Below, piece by piece: positions 41,535-50,666 of a stretch of 64,000 bases of DNA (position 1 is the stretch's first letter; every line of letters begins with the position of its first letter). The notes under the pieces are model-generated. The model had not been told where the DNA came from, searched no databases, and saw nothing but the letters and a program-made list of their open reading frames with translations. Source of the DNA: QYQD01 sp040755415 (lineage in GTDB: Bacteria; Desulfobacterota; QYQD01); NCBI GenBank assembly GCA_040755415.1, contig JBFMAZ010000026.1, positions 6,222 to 70,221 on the forward strand, in the 5' to 3' direction. Made by a program: the position numbers and the translations under genes.

Positions 41535-42107
41535 GTGATTAATAGAAAATTTGATCCCTTTCGTATGGCGGCGCTGGATAGTGAGAAAAGAAAAGAGATA
41601 CTTCCGGCGGAGAAGATTATAGAAGTGATTGATCTGACCGAAGAGGCGAATATTGCAGACATCGGCTGTGGCACCGGTTATCTGACTATACCACTGGCCC
41701 GAAAGGTGCCGAAGGGGCGGATTTTTGCGGTGGATATTGAACCCGGAATGCTTTCCGTCCTTGCGGAACGGGCTAAGGGTCTGGATAACATTACCATTGT
41801 GCATTCGACTGAAAATAATATCCCTGTTGCAGACAACCTGCTGGACATCTCCTTTCTCATAGCCGTACTTCATGAACTCCATAACCCGGAAGATTTTTTA
41901 AAAGAAATAAGGCGCATCTCAAAGTCCGGACACTATGTAGTCGTGGTGGACTGGAACGAAAAAAAGGCAGATATGGGGCCGCCCATGCATATCCGGATAC
42001 CGAAAGATAAGGCCATTAACCTTTTCAGGCTGCATGATTATGGACTCCGCAAAGAGTTTTCTCCCAGCGCATATTTTTATGGTTTGTTATTCCAGCATAA
42101 AAAATAA
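41535..42107 (+). CDS. class I SAM-dependent methyltransferase
   Basis: A 190-residue Rossmann-fold methyltransferase. Motif I is ANIADIGCGTGYLTIPLA, motif II FAVDIEPGML, and the post-motif segment LDISFLIAVLHELHNPEDFL fits small-molecule or arsenite-type class I enzymes. The start is probably GTG at 41535 with GGGAG ahead; an earlier GTG in the repeat is unlikely. The substrate is unknown. Not obviously linked to its neighbours. Confidence 0.82.
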   Translation: MINRKFDPFRMAALDSEKRKEILPAEKIIEVIDLTEEANIADIGCGTGYLTIPLARKVPKGRIFAVDIEPGMLSVLAERAKGLDNITIVHSTENNIPVADNLLDISFLIAVLHELHNPEDFLKEIRRISKSGHYVVVVDWNEKKADMGPPMHIRIPKDKAINLFRLHDYGLRKEFSPSAYFYGLLFQHKK

Positions 42108-42755
42108 GGGAATCCCCCATCAAAAAAATAAAGGACCCCTGGATTCACCGTCAAAAAAATAAAAAAACCTCGTTGACCTTGATAAATCAAGGTGATAGAA
42201 GGGTTTTGAGCTAACACATCTATCATCAACGCGGTGAACGAATTAGGCCACAAGGATTTCTTCCTTACAAGTACGAAGAAGAGAAAAATGATACAGGAAT
42301 GACAGCATTGGTCCGCCGGAGGCGGATGTAGAGGATTTGCCGAGACTGGAGAAGGACGAAGGATTTTGCCGGGTTTTGAGGCGGGTGGAGTTGAAGAGAT
42401 TGAGTAGGAAGGAACGGGGGGAACCGGGAGCGAGGTACGCCCAAAAATGGTCCGTGCAGGGCTTCCGGCGAGCAAGGCTTAACAAAAAGAGGCCCCCCCT
42501 TACATTCCGCCGTAATATACTATCTCTGAAACAGCCTTCCAAAGGCGAATAAATCAGAATCTACAAAACAAGCGGTGGATTTTGGGGAGCAAATATTTAG
42601 TTGCATATTGTATAACTTAGTGGTAATCTACATAACTTTATATAATTTTATTCCTTTACAGGTCGGCCGAAAGTGGTTACATTTTAATATAAAACAAACC
42701 ATAAAATTCTGCCGGATATTCTGTTTTGATAGGTTTAATAATTGGTGAGTCATAC
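42108..42755. other. long gap upstream of rpoD
   Basis: About 650 bases. It contains a perfect palindrome ACCTTGAT-AA-ATCAAGGT (42176-42193), two TCAAAAAAATAAA repeats, and AT-rich sequence just before rpoD. Open frames on both strands (for example minus 42243-42542) show no recognisable family. It may be decayed DNA. I cannot name a promoter with confidence. Confidence 0.4.
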
Positions 42756-44099
42756 GTGAATATGGATAAACTGGATAAAGCAAAATTACTGAAAGCGGTC
42801 GGTAAAAAGGGGCAGATTACGTACGAGGATCTGAACGAACTACTGCCTTCAGATATCAACGATCCCAACGAGATTGAAGAGATTTTTGAATTTTTGAGTA
42901 AGAACGATATCGAGGTAGTTGAAGAAGCCCCTGCAATAGAGGGGCTTGAATCTGGCGAGGATGAATGGCCGAAAGGCAGGGATGAGGAGCAGGTAGGAGA
43001 AGTGATGGAAGCGGCCGAACTTGTTGAAAAGGAGGCCGAGGAGTTTGAAGAACCATTTGAGGTGACGACTACCTACCTGCGGGAGATGGGGCGGTTCCCT
43101 TTGCTTAAACCTGAGAGAGAGGAGGCGCTGAGCCGCATTATTCAGTCGGGTTACGAAATGCTTCTCCAGGCAGTGCTTAAGACCCGTGGCAGGGAGCCAG
43201 AATTAAAAGCCATCCATGAGCGAATTAACACCTGGAAGGAACGGGACCCCTCCCTTAAACCTAAAAAACAGCATCTCAACTACCTTCTCAAAAATGTCAA
43301 ACAATTGGCCGCCCGGTACCCGGATCAGAAAAAGTTCCAGAATTTGTTGGCCAGCGTAACCAAAGAAATTGAAGCCATTGAGAAGGCCAAGGATGAGATG
43401 ATCAGGGCCAACCTCCGCCTGGTGGTGAGCATTGCCAAGAAGTATATGTACCAGGGGCTAAGCCTTGCCGACCTTATCCAGGAGGGAAATCTGGGTCTTA
43501 TGCGGGCAGTTTTCCGGTTCGATTATAGTAAAGGCAATAAATTCAGCACCTACGCCAGTTGGTGGATACGGCAGGCCATAACCCGGGCTATCCTGGACAA
43601 GACGAGGACTATAAGGCTGCCGGTGCATTTCCTGGAGTTACGTAGCCAATTTTTTAAGGCTTATTACGCCCTTCTCAAGGAACTAGGCAGGGATCCCACG
43701 CCTTATGAGCTGGCGGAGCGGACTGCCCTCCCCATGGACAAGATTATTTCCATTCTGGAGGCGTCCCGGGAACCGATTTCGTTAGAGACCCCGGTAGGCG
43801 ATGAAGACAGTACGCTGGGAGATTTTATTGAAAATCAAAAATCCTTATCTCCTTATGATACAGTAAAAGAACAGGAACTGTCGGAGAGCGTCAAGAGTAT
43901 TTTGTCCACCCTCAGCCCTCGTGAGGAGAAGATCATCCGTTTGAGATTTGGGATTGGGGAGGATGCCGAATATACACTTGAGGAGATTGGAAGACGGTTT
44001 AACGTCTCGCGTGAACGTATAAGGCAGATCGAAAAAAAAGCGCTCAACCGGCTGCGTCATTCTACCCGGAGGGAGAAGCTGAGGCATTTCCACGACTAG
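42756..44099 (+). CDS. rpoD: primary sigma factor RpoD
   Basis: The housekeeping sigma-70. Region 1.1 is present (KAKLLKAVGKKGQITYEDLN), then region 1.2 (TTYLREMGRFPLLKPERE), a short non-conserved region, region 2 with NLRLVVSIAKKYMYQGLSLA and KFSTYASWWIRQAITRAILD, and region 4 ending VSRERIRQIEKKALNRLRH. At about 447 residues it is shorter than the E. coli protein because the non-conserved insert is small. GTG at 42756 has GGTGAG 6 nt upstream; ATG at 42762 is an alternative. It stands alone, followed by a strong bidirectional terminator. Confidence 0.95.
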   Translation: MNMDKLDKAKLLKAVGKKGQITYEDLNELLPSDINDPNEIEEIFEFLSKNDIEVVEEAPAIEGLESGEDEWPKGRDEEQVGEVMEAAELVEKEAEEFEEPFEVTTTYLREMGRFPLLKPEREEALSRIIQSGYEMLLQAVLKTRGREPELKAIHERINTWKERDPSLKPKKQHLNYLLKNVKQLAARYPDQKKFQNLLASVTKEIEAIEKAKDEMIRANLRLVVSIAKKYMYQGLSLADLIQEGNLGLMRAVFRFDYSKGNKFSTYASWWIRQAITRAILDKTRTIRLPVHFLELRSQFFKAYYALLKELGRDPTPYELAERTALPMDKIISILEASREPISLETPVGDEDSTLGDFIENQKSLSPYDTVKEQELSESVKSILSTLSPREEKIIRLRFGIGEDAEYTLEEIGRRFNVSRERIRQIEKKALNRLRHSTRREKLRHFHD

Positions 44100-44136
44100 A
44101 GATTAATGGCCACTGCATTGTCTGCCGTGCCACTAC

Positions 44137-44180
44137 AAAGGCCGGCTATACCTGATATGGATATAGCCGGCCTTTATTTT
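44137..44180. terminator. bidirectional terminator between rpoD and secDF
   Basis: A perfect 14-bp stem AAAGGCCGGCTATA/TATAGCCGGCCTTT (44137-44175) followed by ATTTTTT. It ends both convergent genes and overlaps the secDF stop codon. Confidence 0.9.
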
Positions 44181-46774
44181 TTGCCCCCTTTGTCTTTTGC
44201 GGATGCGCTAAGGCCTTTTCCCCTCCAGATATAGACAATAGGACTGGCTACGAATACCGAGGAGTAGGTTCCTACCATAACGCCGATGAGGAGGGCCAGG
44301 GCGAAATCCCGAATGACTATGCCGCCCAGGGTGAGAAGGGCCACCAATACGATAAAAACGGTGGCTGTAGTAATGATCGTTCGCGCCAGCACCTCGTTTA
44401 CACTGAGATTGATAACGTCTGCAAAGGACGTCTTGACCTGTTTTGTCATATTTTCACGTATGCGGTCAAAGACGACTACTGTGTCAGTCAAGGAATAACC
44501 GGCCAGGGTAAGGAGGGCCGTAACGATTAGTAGGGTAATTTCCTTGTCTAGGATGTAAAAAACGCCCAGGACGGCCAGGACATCATGGAACGTGGCTATA
44601 GCCGCCGCCACTCCAAACTTGAGGTCAAAGCGTATGGCCAGATAGACGATGATTCCGGCCAGGGATATGGCAATGGCAATAAGGGCCTTTCCCCTTAATG
44701 CCTTGCTGACAGATGCGCCGATTTCCGCCCGGCTTTCTAAGGAAAAGCGTTTCTGCGGCATCTCCCGGGCAAGGACGCTGCTGATCGTTTCGGCAATATT
44801 CCCTACCACATGCTCAGACTTTTTTACCCGTACCAACAGAATGTTTTCCCCGGTCACCTGTTGGAGTTCACAATCTTTAAGGTTGTTTTTAATGAGGATT
44901 TGCCGTACTTCGTTAAGATTGAAAGGCGACTCGGCCTTGAGCTGGAGCATTGTCCCGCCGGCGAAATCAACCCCTAGATTGGCCTGCCCCCGCCAGATCT
45001 GGATAAAGGCTGTCACCCCCAGAAGCACAAGGATACCGGATAGGATAAATGCATAACGCCGCAGGCCGATGAAATCAATACTTGGTTTTCTTAAGAAGCT
45101 GACAAAATTTAGTTTTTTAAGCAGGCGTTTGAAATTCAGGTAGTCATAGACGATTTTAGTGCCGAATAAGGCCGTGAAAAGATTGAATATCACGCCCACG
45201 CTCAGGGTCACCGCAAAACCTTTGATCGGCCCGGTGCCAAAGAGGAAGAGGGCAAAGGCCGTAATCAGGGTGGTTACGTGCGAGTCAATGATCGTCCAGA
45301 ACGCCTTGTCATAGCCGCCGTCAATGCCTGCCTTGAGGGGTTTCCCCAGGGCGAATTCTTCACGCATACGCTCGAATATAAGGATGTTGGAATCGAGGGC
45401 CATCCCGATAGAAAGGATAATGCCGGCGATGCCTGGTAATGTAAGGGTGGCATTAAATAAGGAAAGGGCAGCAAAAAGAAACAGGACGTTCAACATGAGA
45501 GCGAAATTAGCCAGGATACCTGAAAAGCGGTAATAGAAGATCATGAAGAGCACAACGAGTAGCGTGCCTACGATGCCCGACATAAACCCCTTTTGAATAG
45601 AATCCAACCCCAGAGATGGACCGACGGTTACGTTCTGAATGATCCTTACCGGGGCCGGCAACGCCCCGGCCTTGAGAACTATGGCCAGATCATGGGCCTC
45701 TTCCGAGGTGAAAGAGCCGGTGATCTGGGCGCTTCCCCCGGCGATCCTTTCCCGGATTACCGGCGCTGAACGGGCTATCCCGTCCAGGATGATGGCCAGT
45801 CGTTTGTTTACATTGGCGCCGGTTATTTCTTCAAAGATACGGGCCCCGCGGTCATTCAGCTCTAAGGCCACGTAGGGTTCGTTATAATCACCTCCAATCT
45901 TGACCTGGGCATTTTTGATCGCATCGCCGGTCATCATGGTCTTGCCCCAGACCAGGAGAGGTATCTTTTCTACGGTGCCGGTTTCCTTGCGTTCCCGTTT
46001 TTCCAGATAGACCTCTCTGTCGGCAGGGATAAATGGGCGCAGGGCGTTGTTAAGATCGGCCGGACTGAACCCCTCCCTTAGCCGGCCCGAACGCATGGCC
46101 TCATCTATCAGCCGGTTGAGGTCCAATTGCGTCTGGTCGTCAACCAGCTTGAATTCCAGAAGCGCGGTTTGACCAATTAAGGCCAGGGCCCTCTGCGGAT
46201 CTTTGACCCCCGGCAGTTGTACTACTATTTCGTCTCCGCTCTGACGGACTATGACCGGTTCAGCTACTCCGAACTGGTCGATACGGTTGCGTATGATCTC
46301 CAGGCTGCGATCCACGGCGTTATCACTAATGTCTTTCAGGACGGCATCTTTAAGACCCAGTGTTAACCGGGGAAATGCCCCTTCGGTACTTGCGGAGACT
46401 AATTCCAGATCCGGGAATTCATCCGCTATTATTTTTTTGGCCTGGGTTTCTGCTTCCTTATTGGGCAGGGAAAAAATGACTTGGCGTGGGGTGTTGCTTT
46501 GCAGTTGTATGGCCGTAATCTCTTTTTTCTGAAGTACTTCCTTAAGGTCGCGTGCTGAGAATTCAAGGGTGTTATTAATAGCCTGCTCAACATCCACGCG
46601 GAGTATGAGGTGCATGCCACCCTGAAGATCCAGTCCGAGCTTGAATCCTTCACTCCCCAGGTATTTTTTCCACCAGGAGGGGAGATTCTTATTAAAAGAC
46701 GGGAGCGTAAAAAATACAGCTAACAGGATGAGTAAGAAGAGAAAGATAAATTTATTGCGCAGTCCTTTTGACAT
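44174..46774 (-). CDS. secDF: fused protein translocase subunit SecDF
   Basis: SecD and SecF are joined in one 866-residue membrane protein that uses the proton gradient to help pull proteins through SecYEG. The SecD half has FKLGLDLQGGMHLILRV and the TM4 block GIAGIILSIGMALDSNILIF. The SecF half starts near residue 570 with ANLGVDFAGGTMLQL and has GYSLTDTVVVFDRIREN. Two separate genes are more usual in proteobacteria. The ATG at 46774 follows GGGAG. A longer frame would run into tRNA-Leu and is rejected. With only 25 bp after the tRNA and no terminator, it is probably co-transcribed from the tRNA promoter. YajC is not adjacent. Confidence 0.94.
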   Translation of the reverse strand: MSKGLRNKFIFLFLLILLAVFFTLPSFNKNLPSWWKKYLGSEGFKLGLDLQGGMHLILRVDVEQAINNTLEFSARDLKEVLQKKEITAIQLQSNTPRQVIFSLPNKEAETQAKKIIADEFPDLELVSASTEGAFPRLTLGLKDAVLKDISDNAVDRSLEIIRNRIDQFGVAEPVIVRQSGDEIVVQLPGVKDPQRALALIGQTALLEFKLVDDQTQLDLNRLIDEAMRSGRLREGFSPADLNNALRPFIPADREVYLEKRERKETGTVEKIPLLVWGKTMMTGDAIKNAQVKIGGDYNEPYVALELNDRGARIFEEITGANVNKRLAIILDGIARSAPVIRERIAGGSAQITGSFTSEEAHDLAIVLKAGALPAPVRIIQNVTVGPSLGLDSIQKGFMSGIVGTLLVVLFMIFYYRFSGILANFALMLNVLFLFAALSLFNATLTLPGIAGIILSIGMALDSNILIFERMREEFALGKPLKAGIDGGYDKAFWTIIDSHVTTLITAFALFLFGTGPIKGFAVTLSVGVIFNLFTALFGTKIVYDYLNFKRLLKKLNFVSFLRKPSIDFIGLRRYAFILSGILVLLGVTAFIQIWRGQANLGVDFAGGTMLQLKAESPFNLNEVRQILIKNNLKDCELQQVTGENILLVRVKKSEHVVGNIAETISSVLAREMPQKRFSLESRAEIGASVSKALRGKALIAIAISLAGIIVYLAIRFDLKFGVAAAIATFHDVLAVLGVFYILDKEITLLIVTALLTLAGYSLTDTVVVFDRIRENMTKQVKTSFADVINLSVNEVLARTIITTATVFIVLVALLTLGGIVIRDFALALLIGVMVGTYSSVFVASPIVYIWRGKGLSASAKDKGGKK

Positions 46775-46799
46775 AATGTACATTCTCCCGGACAAAAAA

Positions 46800-46887
46800 T
46801 GGTGCCTGGGGCCGGAATCGAACCGGCACGGTGACAAGCACCGAGGGATTTTAAGTCCCTTGCGTCTACCTATTCCGCCACCCAGGC
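46800..46887 (-). tRNA. tRNA-Leu (anticodon UAA)
   Basis: The minus strand folds as an 88-nt class II tRNA: acceptor GCCTGGG/CCCAGGC, anticodon stem AGGGA/TCCCT with loop CTTAAAA (anticodon TAA), a variable arm CGGTGCTTGTCACCG, T-loop GGTTCGATTCC, and encoded ACCA. It lies 25 bp upstream of secDF in the same direction. Confidence 0.96.
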
Positions 46888-46920
46888 ACTTGAGATTTGC
46901 GTATGTATCTAAGCTATCGC

Positions 46921-46949
46921 CTTATATTACTTTGGGGGCATTCTGTCAA
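46921..46949 (-). promoter_or_regulatory. sigma-70 promoter for tRNA-Leu (and secDF)
   Basis: The minus strand reads TTGACA (46949-46944), 17-nt spacer, TATAAG (46926-46921). Initiation is expected near 46914, 27 bases before the tRNA. Confidence 0.85.
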
Positions 46950-47014
46950 GTATCTCCAGGCCGTTAGGGGCCTGTATTGCGACATGACGGCCTGGCTAAA
47001 TGGGCAAAAAAGCC

Positions 47015-47043
47015 TTGACAAATTACCTGCTGGTAAATAATAT
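47015..47043 (+). promoter_or_regulatory. sigma-70 promoter for tRNA-Phe
   Basis: TTGACA (47015-47020), 17-nt spacer, TAATAT (47038-47043). Initiation is expected near 47050, seven bases before the tRNA 5' end. Confidence 0.88.
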
Positions 47044-47056
47044 GCGTCCACTTTCT

Positions 47057-47132
47057 GCCGAGATAGCTCAGTCGGTAGAGCACCGGACTGAAAATCCGGG
47101 TGTCCCCAGTTCGATTCTGGGTCTCGGCACCA
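47057..47132 (+). tRNA. tRNA-Phe (anticodon GAA)
   Basis: A 76-nt tRNA: acceptor GCCGAGA/TCTCGGC, D-arm TAGCTCAGTCGGTAGAGCA, anticodon stem CCGGA/TCCGG with loop CTGAAAA (anticodon GAA), T-arm with AGTTCGATTCT, and encoded ACCA. Confidence 0.96.
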
Positions 47133-47153
47133 TTACGAAACCCCCTTTTTACG

Positions 47154-47183
47154 AACGCCCTTGGTGAAGCCAAGGGCGTTTTT
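47154..47183 (+). terminator. rho-independent terminator of tRNA-Phe
   Basis: The stem AACGCCCTTGG/CCAAGGGCGTT with a short loop (47154-47180) is followed by TTT. Confidence 0.85.
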
Positions 47184-47288
47184 ACGTTTGAGGTCATCTA
47201 ACCCCTTGACAGTAAATTTATGTGATATAGAGTTATGTTCAGTGCTATGTATATAATTAAGGTGTGAGAGTTCTCGCCGGGGGACAGA

Positions 47289-49295
47289 GTGAAGTATCTA
47301 CTAAAAGGCATATTTTTTCTATCTTTCATCCTTGTAGTAGCCTGTGCCTATGCCGCTGAGCCTTCTTATCCAGCCGATGCGGTATGGACAAGGCCGGGAG
47401 CGCATTTTTCTTCGGTAAAGATATACGATGCCAGAGAGAGGCTTATTACCCGGTTACTTCCCGATCATAAAGAAATGGTGAAAATAAACCAGATTCCGGT
47501 CGACTTACAAAATGCCCTGGTAGCGGTTGAGGATCATCGTTTTTACAGCCATCACGGCGTAGATGTACTCGGTGTAGGACGGGCCCTGGTTAAAAATATT
47601 ATCAAGGGGAGAGTGGTAGAAGGTGGCTCTACCATTACTCAGCAACTTGTAAAAAATATGTTGCTTTCTAACGAAAAGACCGTGTCCCGCAAACTCAAGG
47701 AAGGGATGCTGGCCCTGGAATTTGAACAGAAGTATTCGAAAAAGCAGATATTAGAGATGTATTTTAATTATGTCTATTTTGGTAATGGGGCGTGGGGGGT
47801 GCAACAGGCAGCTCGTCTTTATTTTGATAAAAACGTTAGTGGACTTTCCTTGGTAGAATGTGCAGTTTTAGCCGGTATCCCTAAGTCACCGAATAATTTT
47901 AATCCGCTTGCCAGCCAGGCACGTTCTAAGCAAAGACGCAACCTGGTATTGGCCAAGATGATTGAACACGGCTTTCTGGATAAAAAAAAGGCCTCCAGGG
48001 CGATGAAATCCCCTCTTTCGGTGGCAAATCAACCAGGTAAATCTTATTTTTCCGAATATATCAGACAAAAATTGATTGACCGTTTCGGAGAGGGTATCAT
48101 TCGTATTGGTGGATATAAAATTTACACGACACTCGATCTTGATCTCCAGAGGTCAGCGGAGCACGTGCTGGCTGATGGATTGAAGCGTGTAGAAGGGAAA
48201 AACTCCCAGGCCGCTGGCCGTGGCCTGCAAGGGGCTTTTCTGGCCATTGATCCACGAAATGGTCACATTAAGGCTGTAGTTGGTGGACGGGACTTCCATA
48301 CCAGCCCGTATAACCGCGCTTTTTACGCCAGGCGTCAGCCAGGTTCCAGTTTTAAGCCTTTTATTTATGCGGCGGCCCTGGAAAAGGGCTTCCCGGTTTC
48401 TTCTATCTGGAGTGACGAGTCCTTATCATACGATATCGGCAATGGCAAGGTGTGGAAGCCATCCAACTATGACAATAAATACTTTGGTCACCAATCGCTG
48501 CGTGACGCCCTGGCCTATTCCAATAATCTCGTTACTATCAGGTTATTGGAAGCTATTGGCATTGCATCGGTCCAGGATGTAGCCGGAAGGCTGGGGGTTA
48601 AGAGCCAGCTTGAGTATAATCTATCCCTGGCCTTGGGGACTTCCGAGGCGAGTCTGCAGGAATTAGTCTATGCCTATGCCGCCTTTGCCAATTATGGCCA
48701 GGTGCCAGGCCCGCTTTCCATTTTAAGGATTGTAGACCGTGGAGGCAATGTAGTCTTTGAAGGGGCTCCAAGTATCTCTCAGGGCATAAGCCGGGAAGTG
48801 GCTTATTTGATTACTGATATGCTAAAAGGGGCAGTGGACTACGGCACTGCCAAAAATGTCCGGGTATATGGTTTTAAAGGTATCTGTGCGGGTAAGACGG
48901 GGACCACAGATGATTGCACCGATGCCTGGTTTATTGGATATGCCCCTGAGATAGCGGCAGGTTTATGGGTGGGGTATGATCAACCGCGGAGCATAGGAAG
49001 GACCTTGACTGGCGGTGCTGTTTGTGCCCCGATATGGGCAGAGTTCATGTGTAAAGCCAAACGTTATATCTCGCTCACTCCATTTATCATGCCTGAGACA
49101 CTAATTATGCAGAAAATCGATCCGGCTACGGGACTTCTGGCGGCAGATGCCTGTCCTCAGAAGAAAATGGAACTTTTTATCCCGGGAACAGAGCCCCCGA
49201 CTTACTGTACCGAACATGGTTTGACGCCCGTAGAATCTCTTATGCAATTCCTTGGCGGGGGTAAGGAATCCCAGCCCAAAGCCCAGCAGCCATAG
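47289..49295 (+). CDS. class A penicillin-binding protein (PBP1A-like)
   Basis: A 668-residue bifunctional peptidoglycan synthase. After an N-terminal membrane anchor or signal (LLKGIFFLSFILVVACAYAA), the glycosyltransferase domain shows EDHRFYSHHG with catalytic Glu81, GGSTITQQLVKN, and LEMYFNYVYFGNGAWG. The transpeptidase domain has S353-SFK in QPGSSFKPF, the SNN motif in AYSNNLV, and K536-TG in GKTGTTDDC. The start is GTG with GGGGGA upstream. The cytoplasmic N-terminal tail is very short. All catalytic motifs are intact. Confidence 0.94.
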   Translation: MKYLLKGIFFLSFILVVACAYAAEPSYPADAVWTRPGAHFSSVKIYDARERLITRLLPDHKEMVKINQIPVDLQNALVAVEDHRFYSHHGVDVLGVGRALVKNIIKGRVVEGGSTITQQLVKNMLLSNEKTVSRKLKEGMLALEFEQKYSKKQILEMYFNYVYFGNGAWGVQQAARLYFDKNVSGLSLVECAVLAGIPKSPNNFNPLASQARSKQRRNLVLAKMIEHGFLDKKKASRAMKSPLSVANQPGKSYFSEYIRQKLIDRFGEGIIRIGGYKIYTTLDLDLQRSAEHVLADGLKRVEGKNSQAAGRGLQGAFLAIDPRNGHIKAVVGGRDFHTSPYNRAFYARRQPGSSFKPFIYAAALEKGFPVSSIWSDESLSYDIGNGKVWKPSNYDNKYFGHQSLRDALAYSNNLVTIRLLEAIGIASVQDVAGRLGVKSQLEYNLSLALGTSEASLQELVYAYAAFANYGQVPGPLSILRIVDRGGNVVFEGAPSISQGISREVAYLITDMLKGAVDYGTAKNVRVYGFKGICAGKTGTTDDCTDAWFIGYAPEIAAGLWVGYDQPRSIGRTLTGGAVCAPIWAEFMCKAKRYISLTPFIMPETLIMQKIDPATGLLAADACPQKKMELFIPGTEPPTYCTEHGLTPVESLMQFLGGGKESQPKAQQP

Positions 49296-49301
49296 CCTCT
49301 T

Positions 49302-49452
49302 AACCTAGTGTTCATCCGGAAACTACTGTTTCCGGCTTCACGCTTTCAGCGATCAGCGATTAGCTGTCAGCAAAACCCAAGACAAACAAGATATTAAGCT
49401 GAACGCTGATAGCTCATCCGGACTTTTGGGTTTTCGGATGAAAACCAACCTA
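49302..49452. mobile_element. small element with inverted ends (copy B)
   Basis: The left end GTGTTCATCCGGAAAC (49308-49323) and right end TTTTCGGATGAAAAC (49431-49445) are inverted. AACCTA lies just outside both (49302-49307 and 49447-49452). The interior is a CAGCGATCAGCGATTAGCTG hairpin-type repeat shared with 59265-59345. Confidence 0.5.
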
Positions 49453-49567
49453 ATCAGGATTAAAAAACTTTAAGATTATTGTTAAGTATTTAATTTTTTT
49501 TCCGATTATTATGGAAGGAAGGGGCAGAATTATCAGATAAAACCATCTTATAGATTCCAGGGCACTT

Positions 49568-49999
49568 GTGATCGGACTAGTTGGAATAATATTTAGTGAA
49601 AAGAGGAGATTTAAAAGGTTAGAGGTTAACTTGCCGGTCCACTTGTGTGTTGTAGAAACTGCGCCTTTGAGACCGGTTACCAAGAGCATTATCGGTAACT
49701 TATGCGACTTGACGCCAGGGGGGGCCCGCATTGAAGTAAATTCAGTAATTATCAACGGGTTGCACCTTTTTTATGATGTTAACAATCATCCATATCGCAG
49801 ACTGGAATTAACCCTAGAGATGCCGGATAACGGTGGAAAGATCAGTTTTCAAGGCCGGATAAGCTGGTATGACCGGAAAGAGGGTAGTTCCCGATTTAAT
49901 TGTACTTTTGGGGTGGAGTTGATTGATATTACACCGGAAGAACGTGAAAGGCTTTACAATTTTCTGTTTAATATAAAAAGGGCCTCAAAAAATGGATAA
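49568..49999 (+). CDS. PilZ-domain protein
   Basis: A 143-residue single-domain PilZ protein. The c-di-GMP motif RXXXR is present near the N terminus (KRRFKRLEVNLPV), and the second motif reads DLTPGGARI in place of the usual (D/N)XSXXG. The end FGVELIDITPEERERLYNFL is typical. The GTG start lacks a visible Shine-Dalgarno. It overlaps the next PilZ gene by 8 bp. Likely a c-di-GMP-responsive effector; its target is unknown. Confidence 0.82.
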   Translation: MIGLVGIIFSEKRRFKRLEVNLPVHLCVVETAPLRPVTKSIIGNLCDLTPGGARIEVNSVIINGLHLFYDVNNHPYRRLELTLEMPDNGGKISFQGRISWYDRKEGSSRFNCTFGVELIDITPEERERLYNFLFNIKRASKNG

Positions 50000-50354
50000 A
50001 AGAAAGAGAACAAGGGTTAATTTTTCAATAAAGGTGGAAGTAGCCAGATCTGGTGACGAATTTAAGTATATGGATTTGAGGGATTTAAGTCTGAGAGGCC
50101 TGTATGCCTATACCCGGAAGCCTTTTAATATAGGCGAAGACTGCGATATCCGGATCAGCCTTATCGAGGGTAATGATGAGGCCGTCATAGTTTTAAAAGG
50201 GGTGGTGGTACGCACAGACGATAAGGGTATGGGTGTCCAGTTTACAGAGATAAATGCAGACGGATTTCAGCACTTAAGAAACATAATGTACTATAATACG
50301 GGTGACCCGGAAAAGATAGATAAAGAACTGGCCCTGCCTTCTTTTAAACCCTGA
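49992..50354 (+). CDS. PilZ-domain protein
   Basis: A 120-residue PilZ protein with both ligand motifs: KRKRTRVNFSIKVEV (RXXXR) and DLSLRGLYA (DXSXXG), then GMGVQFTEINADGFQHLRNI. It starts at ATG inside the end of the upstream PilZ gene, so the two are coupled and probably arose by duplication. Expected to bind c-di-GMP; no output domain is present. Confidence 0.88.
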   Translation: MDKRKRTRVNFSIKVEVARSGDEFKYMDLRDLSLRGLYAYTRKPFNIGEDCDIRISLIEGNDEAVIVLKGVVVRTDDKGMGVQFTEINADGFQHLRNIMYYNTGDPEKIDKELALPSFKP

Positions 50355-50387
50355 TATTCCCATCCCCTTTGAGGTTGTGTCATAATC

Positions 50388-50500
50388 ATTATTTGTCATT
50401 GCGAGCGACCGAAGGGAGCGTGGCAATCTCTATGATTTCAATAGGTTGCGAGATTGCTTCGGTCGTTTCACTCCCTCGCAATGACATTGCGACACAGTCT
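50388..50500. repeat. long palindromic repeat, GTCATTGCGAG type
   Basis: TCATTGCGAGCGACCGAAGG is matched by GGTCGTTTCACTCCCTCGCAATGA further right, with TGGCAATCT facing AGATTGCTTC. A nearly symmetric 100-bp hairpin of a type common in deltaproteobacterial intergenic DNA. Confidence 0.8.
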
Positions 50501-50549
50501 CTTTGGCAGAAGTATCTAGTGTAGTACGCCATAAGTTCCGTTACTTTAA

Positions 50550-50625
50550 TGGTCATTCCGGGCTTGACCCGGAATCTAGTCTTTTTGTCTTTCTGGATTC
50601 CTGCTTTCGCAGGAATGACGGTTTT
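50550..50625. repeat. palindromic repeat, GTCATTCCGGGC type
   Basis: GTCATTCCGGGCTTGACCCGGAAT is joined to CTGGATTCCTGCTTTCGC and AGGAATGACG. A known style of intergenic repeat whose spurious translation contains WIPAFAGMT. Confidence 0.8.
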
Positions 50626-50666
50626 TGTTACCAGAATATATGCTGCGCTATTGATAGCGCATTACA

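Noticed and set aside
42243..42542. Minus-strand open frame of 99 codons upstream of rpoD
   Set aside because: No ribosome-binding site, no recognisable family, and Ser/Leu/Arg composition typical of random frames.
46774..46837. Longer secDF start
   Set aside because: It would run into the tRNA-Leu gene and lacks a ribosome-binding site. The ATG at 46774 has GGGAG.
47206..47240. Promoter TTGACA upstream of the penicillin-binding protein
   Set aside because: The nearest TATA-like -10 is at only 14-nt spacing, so I do not call it.
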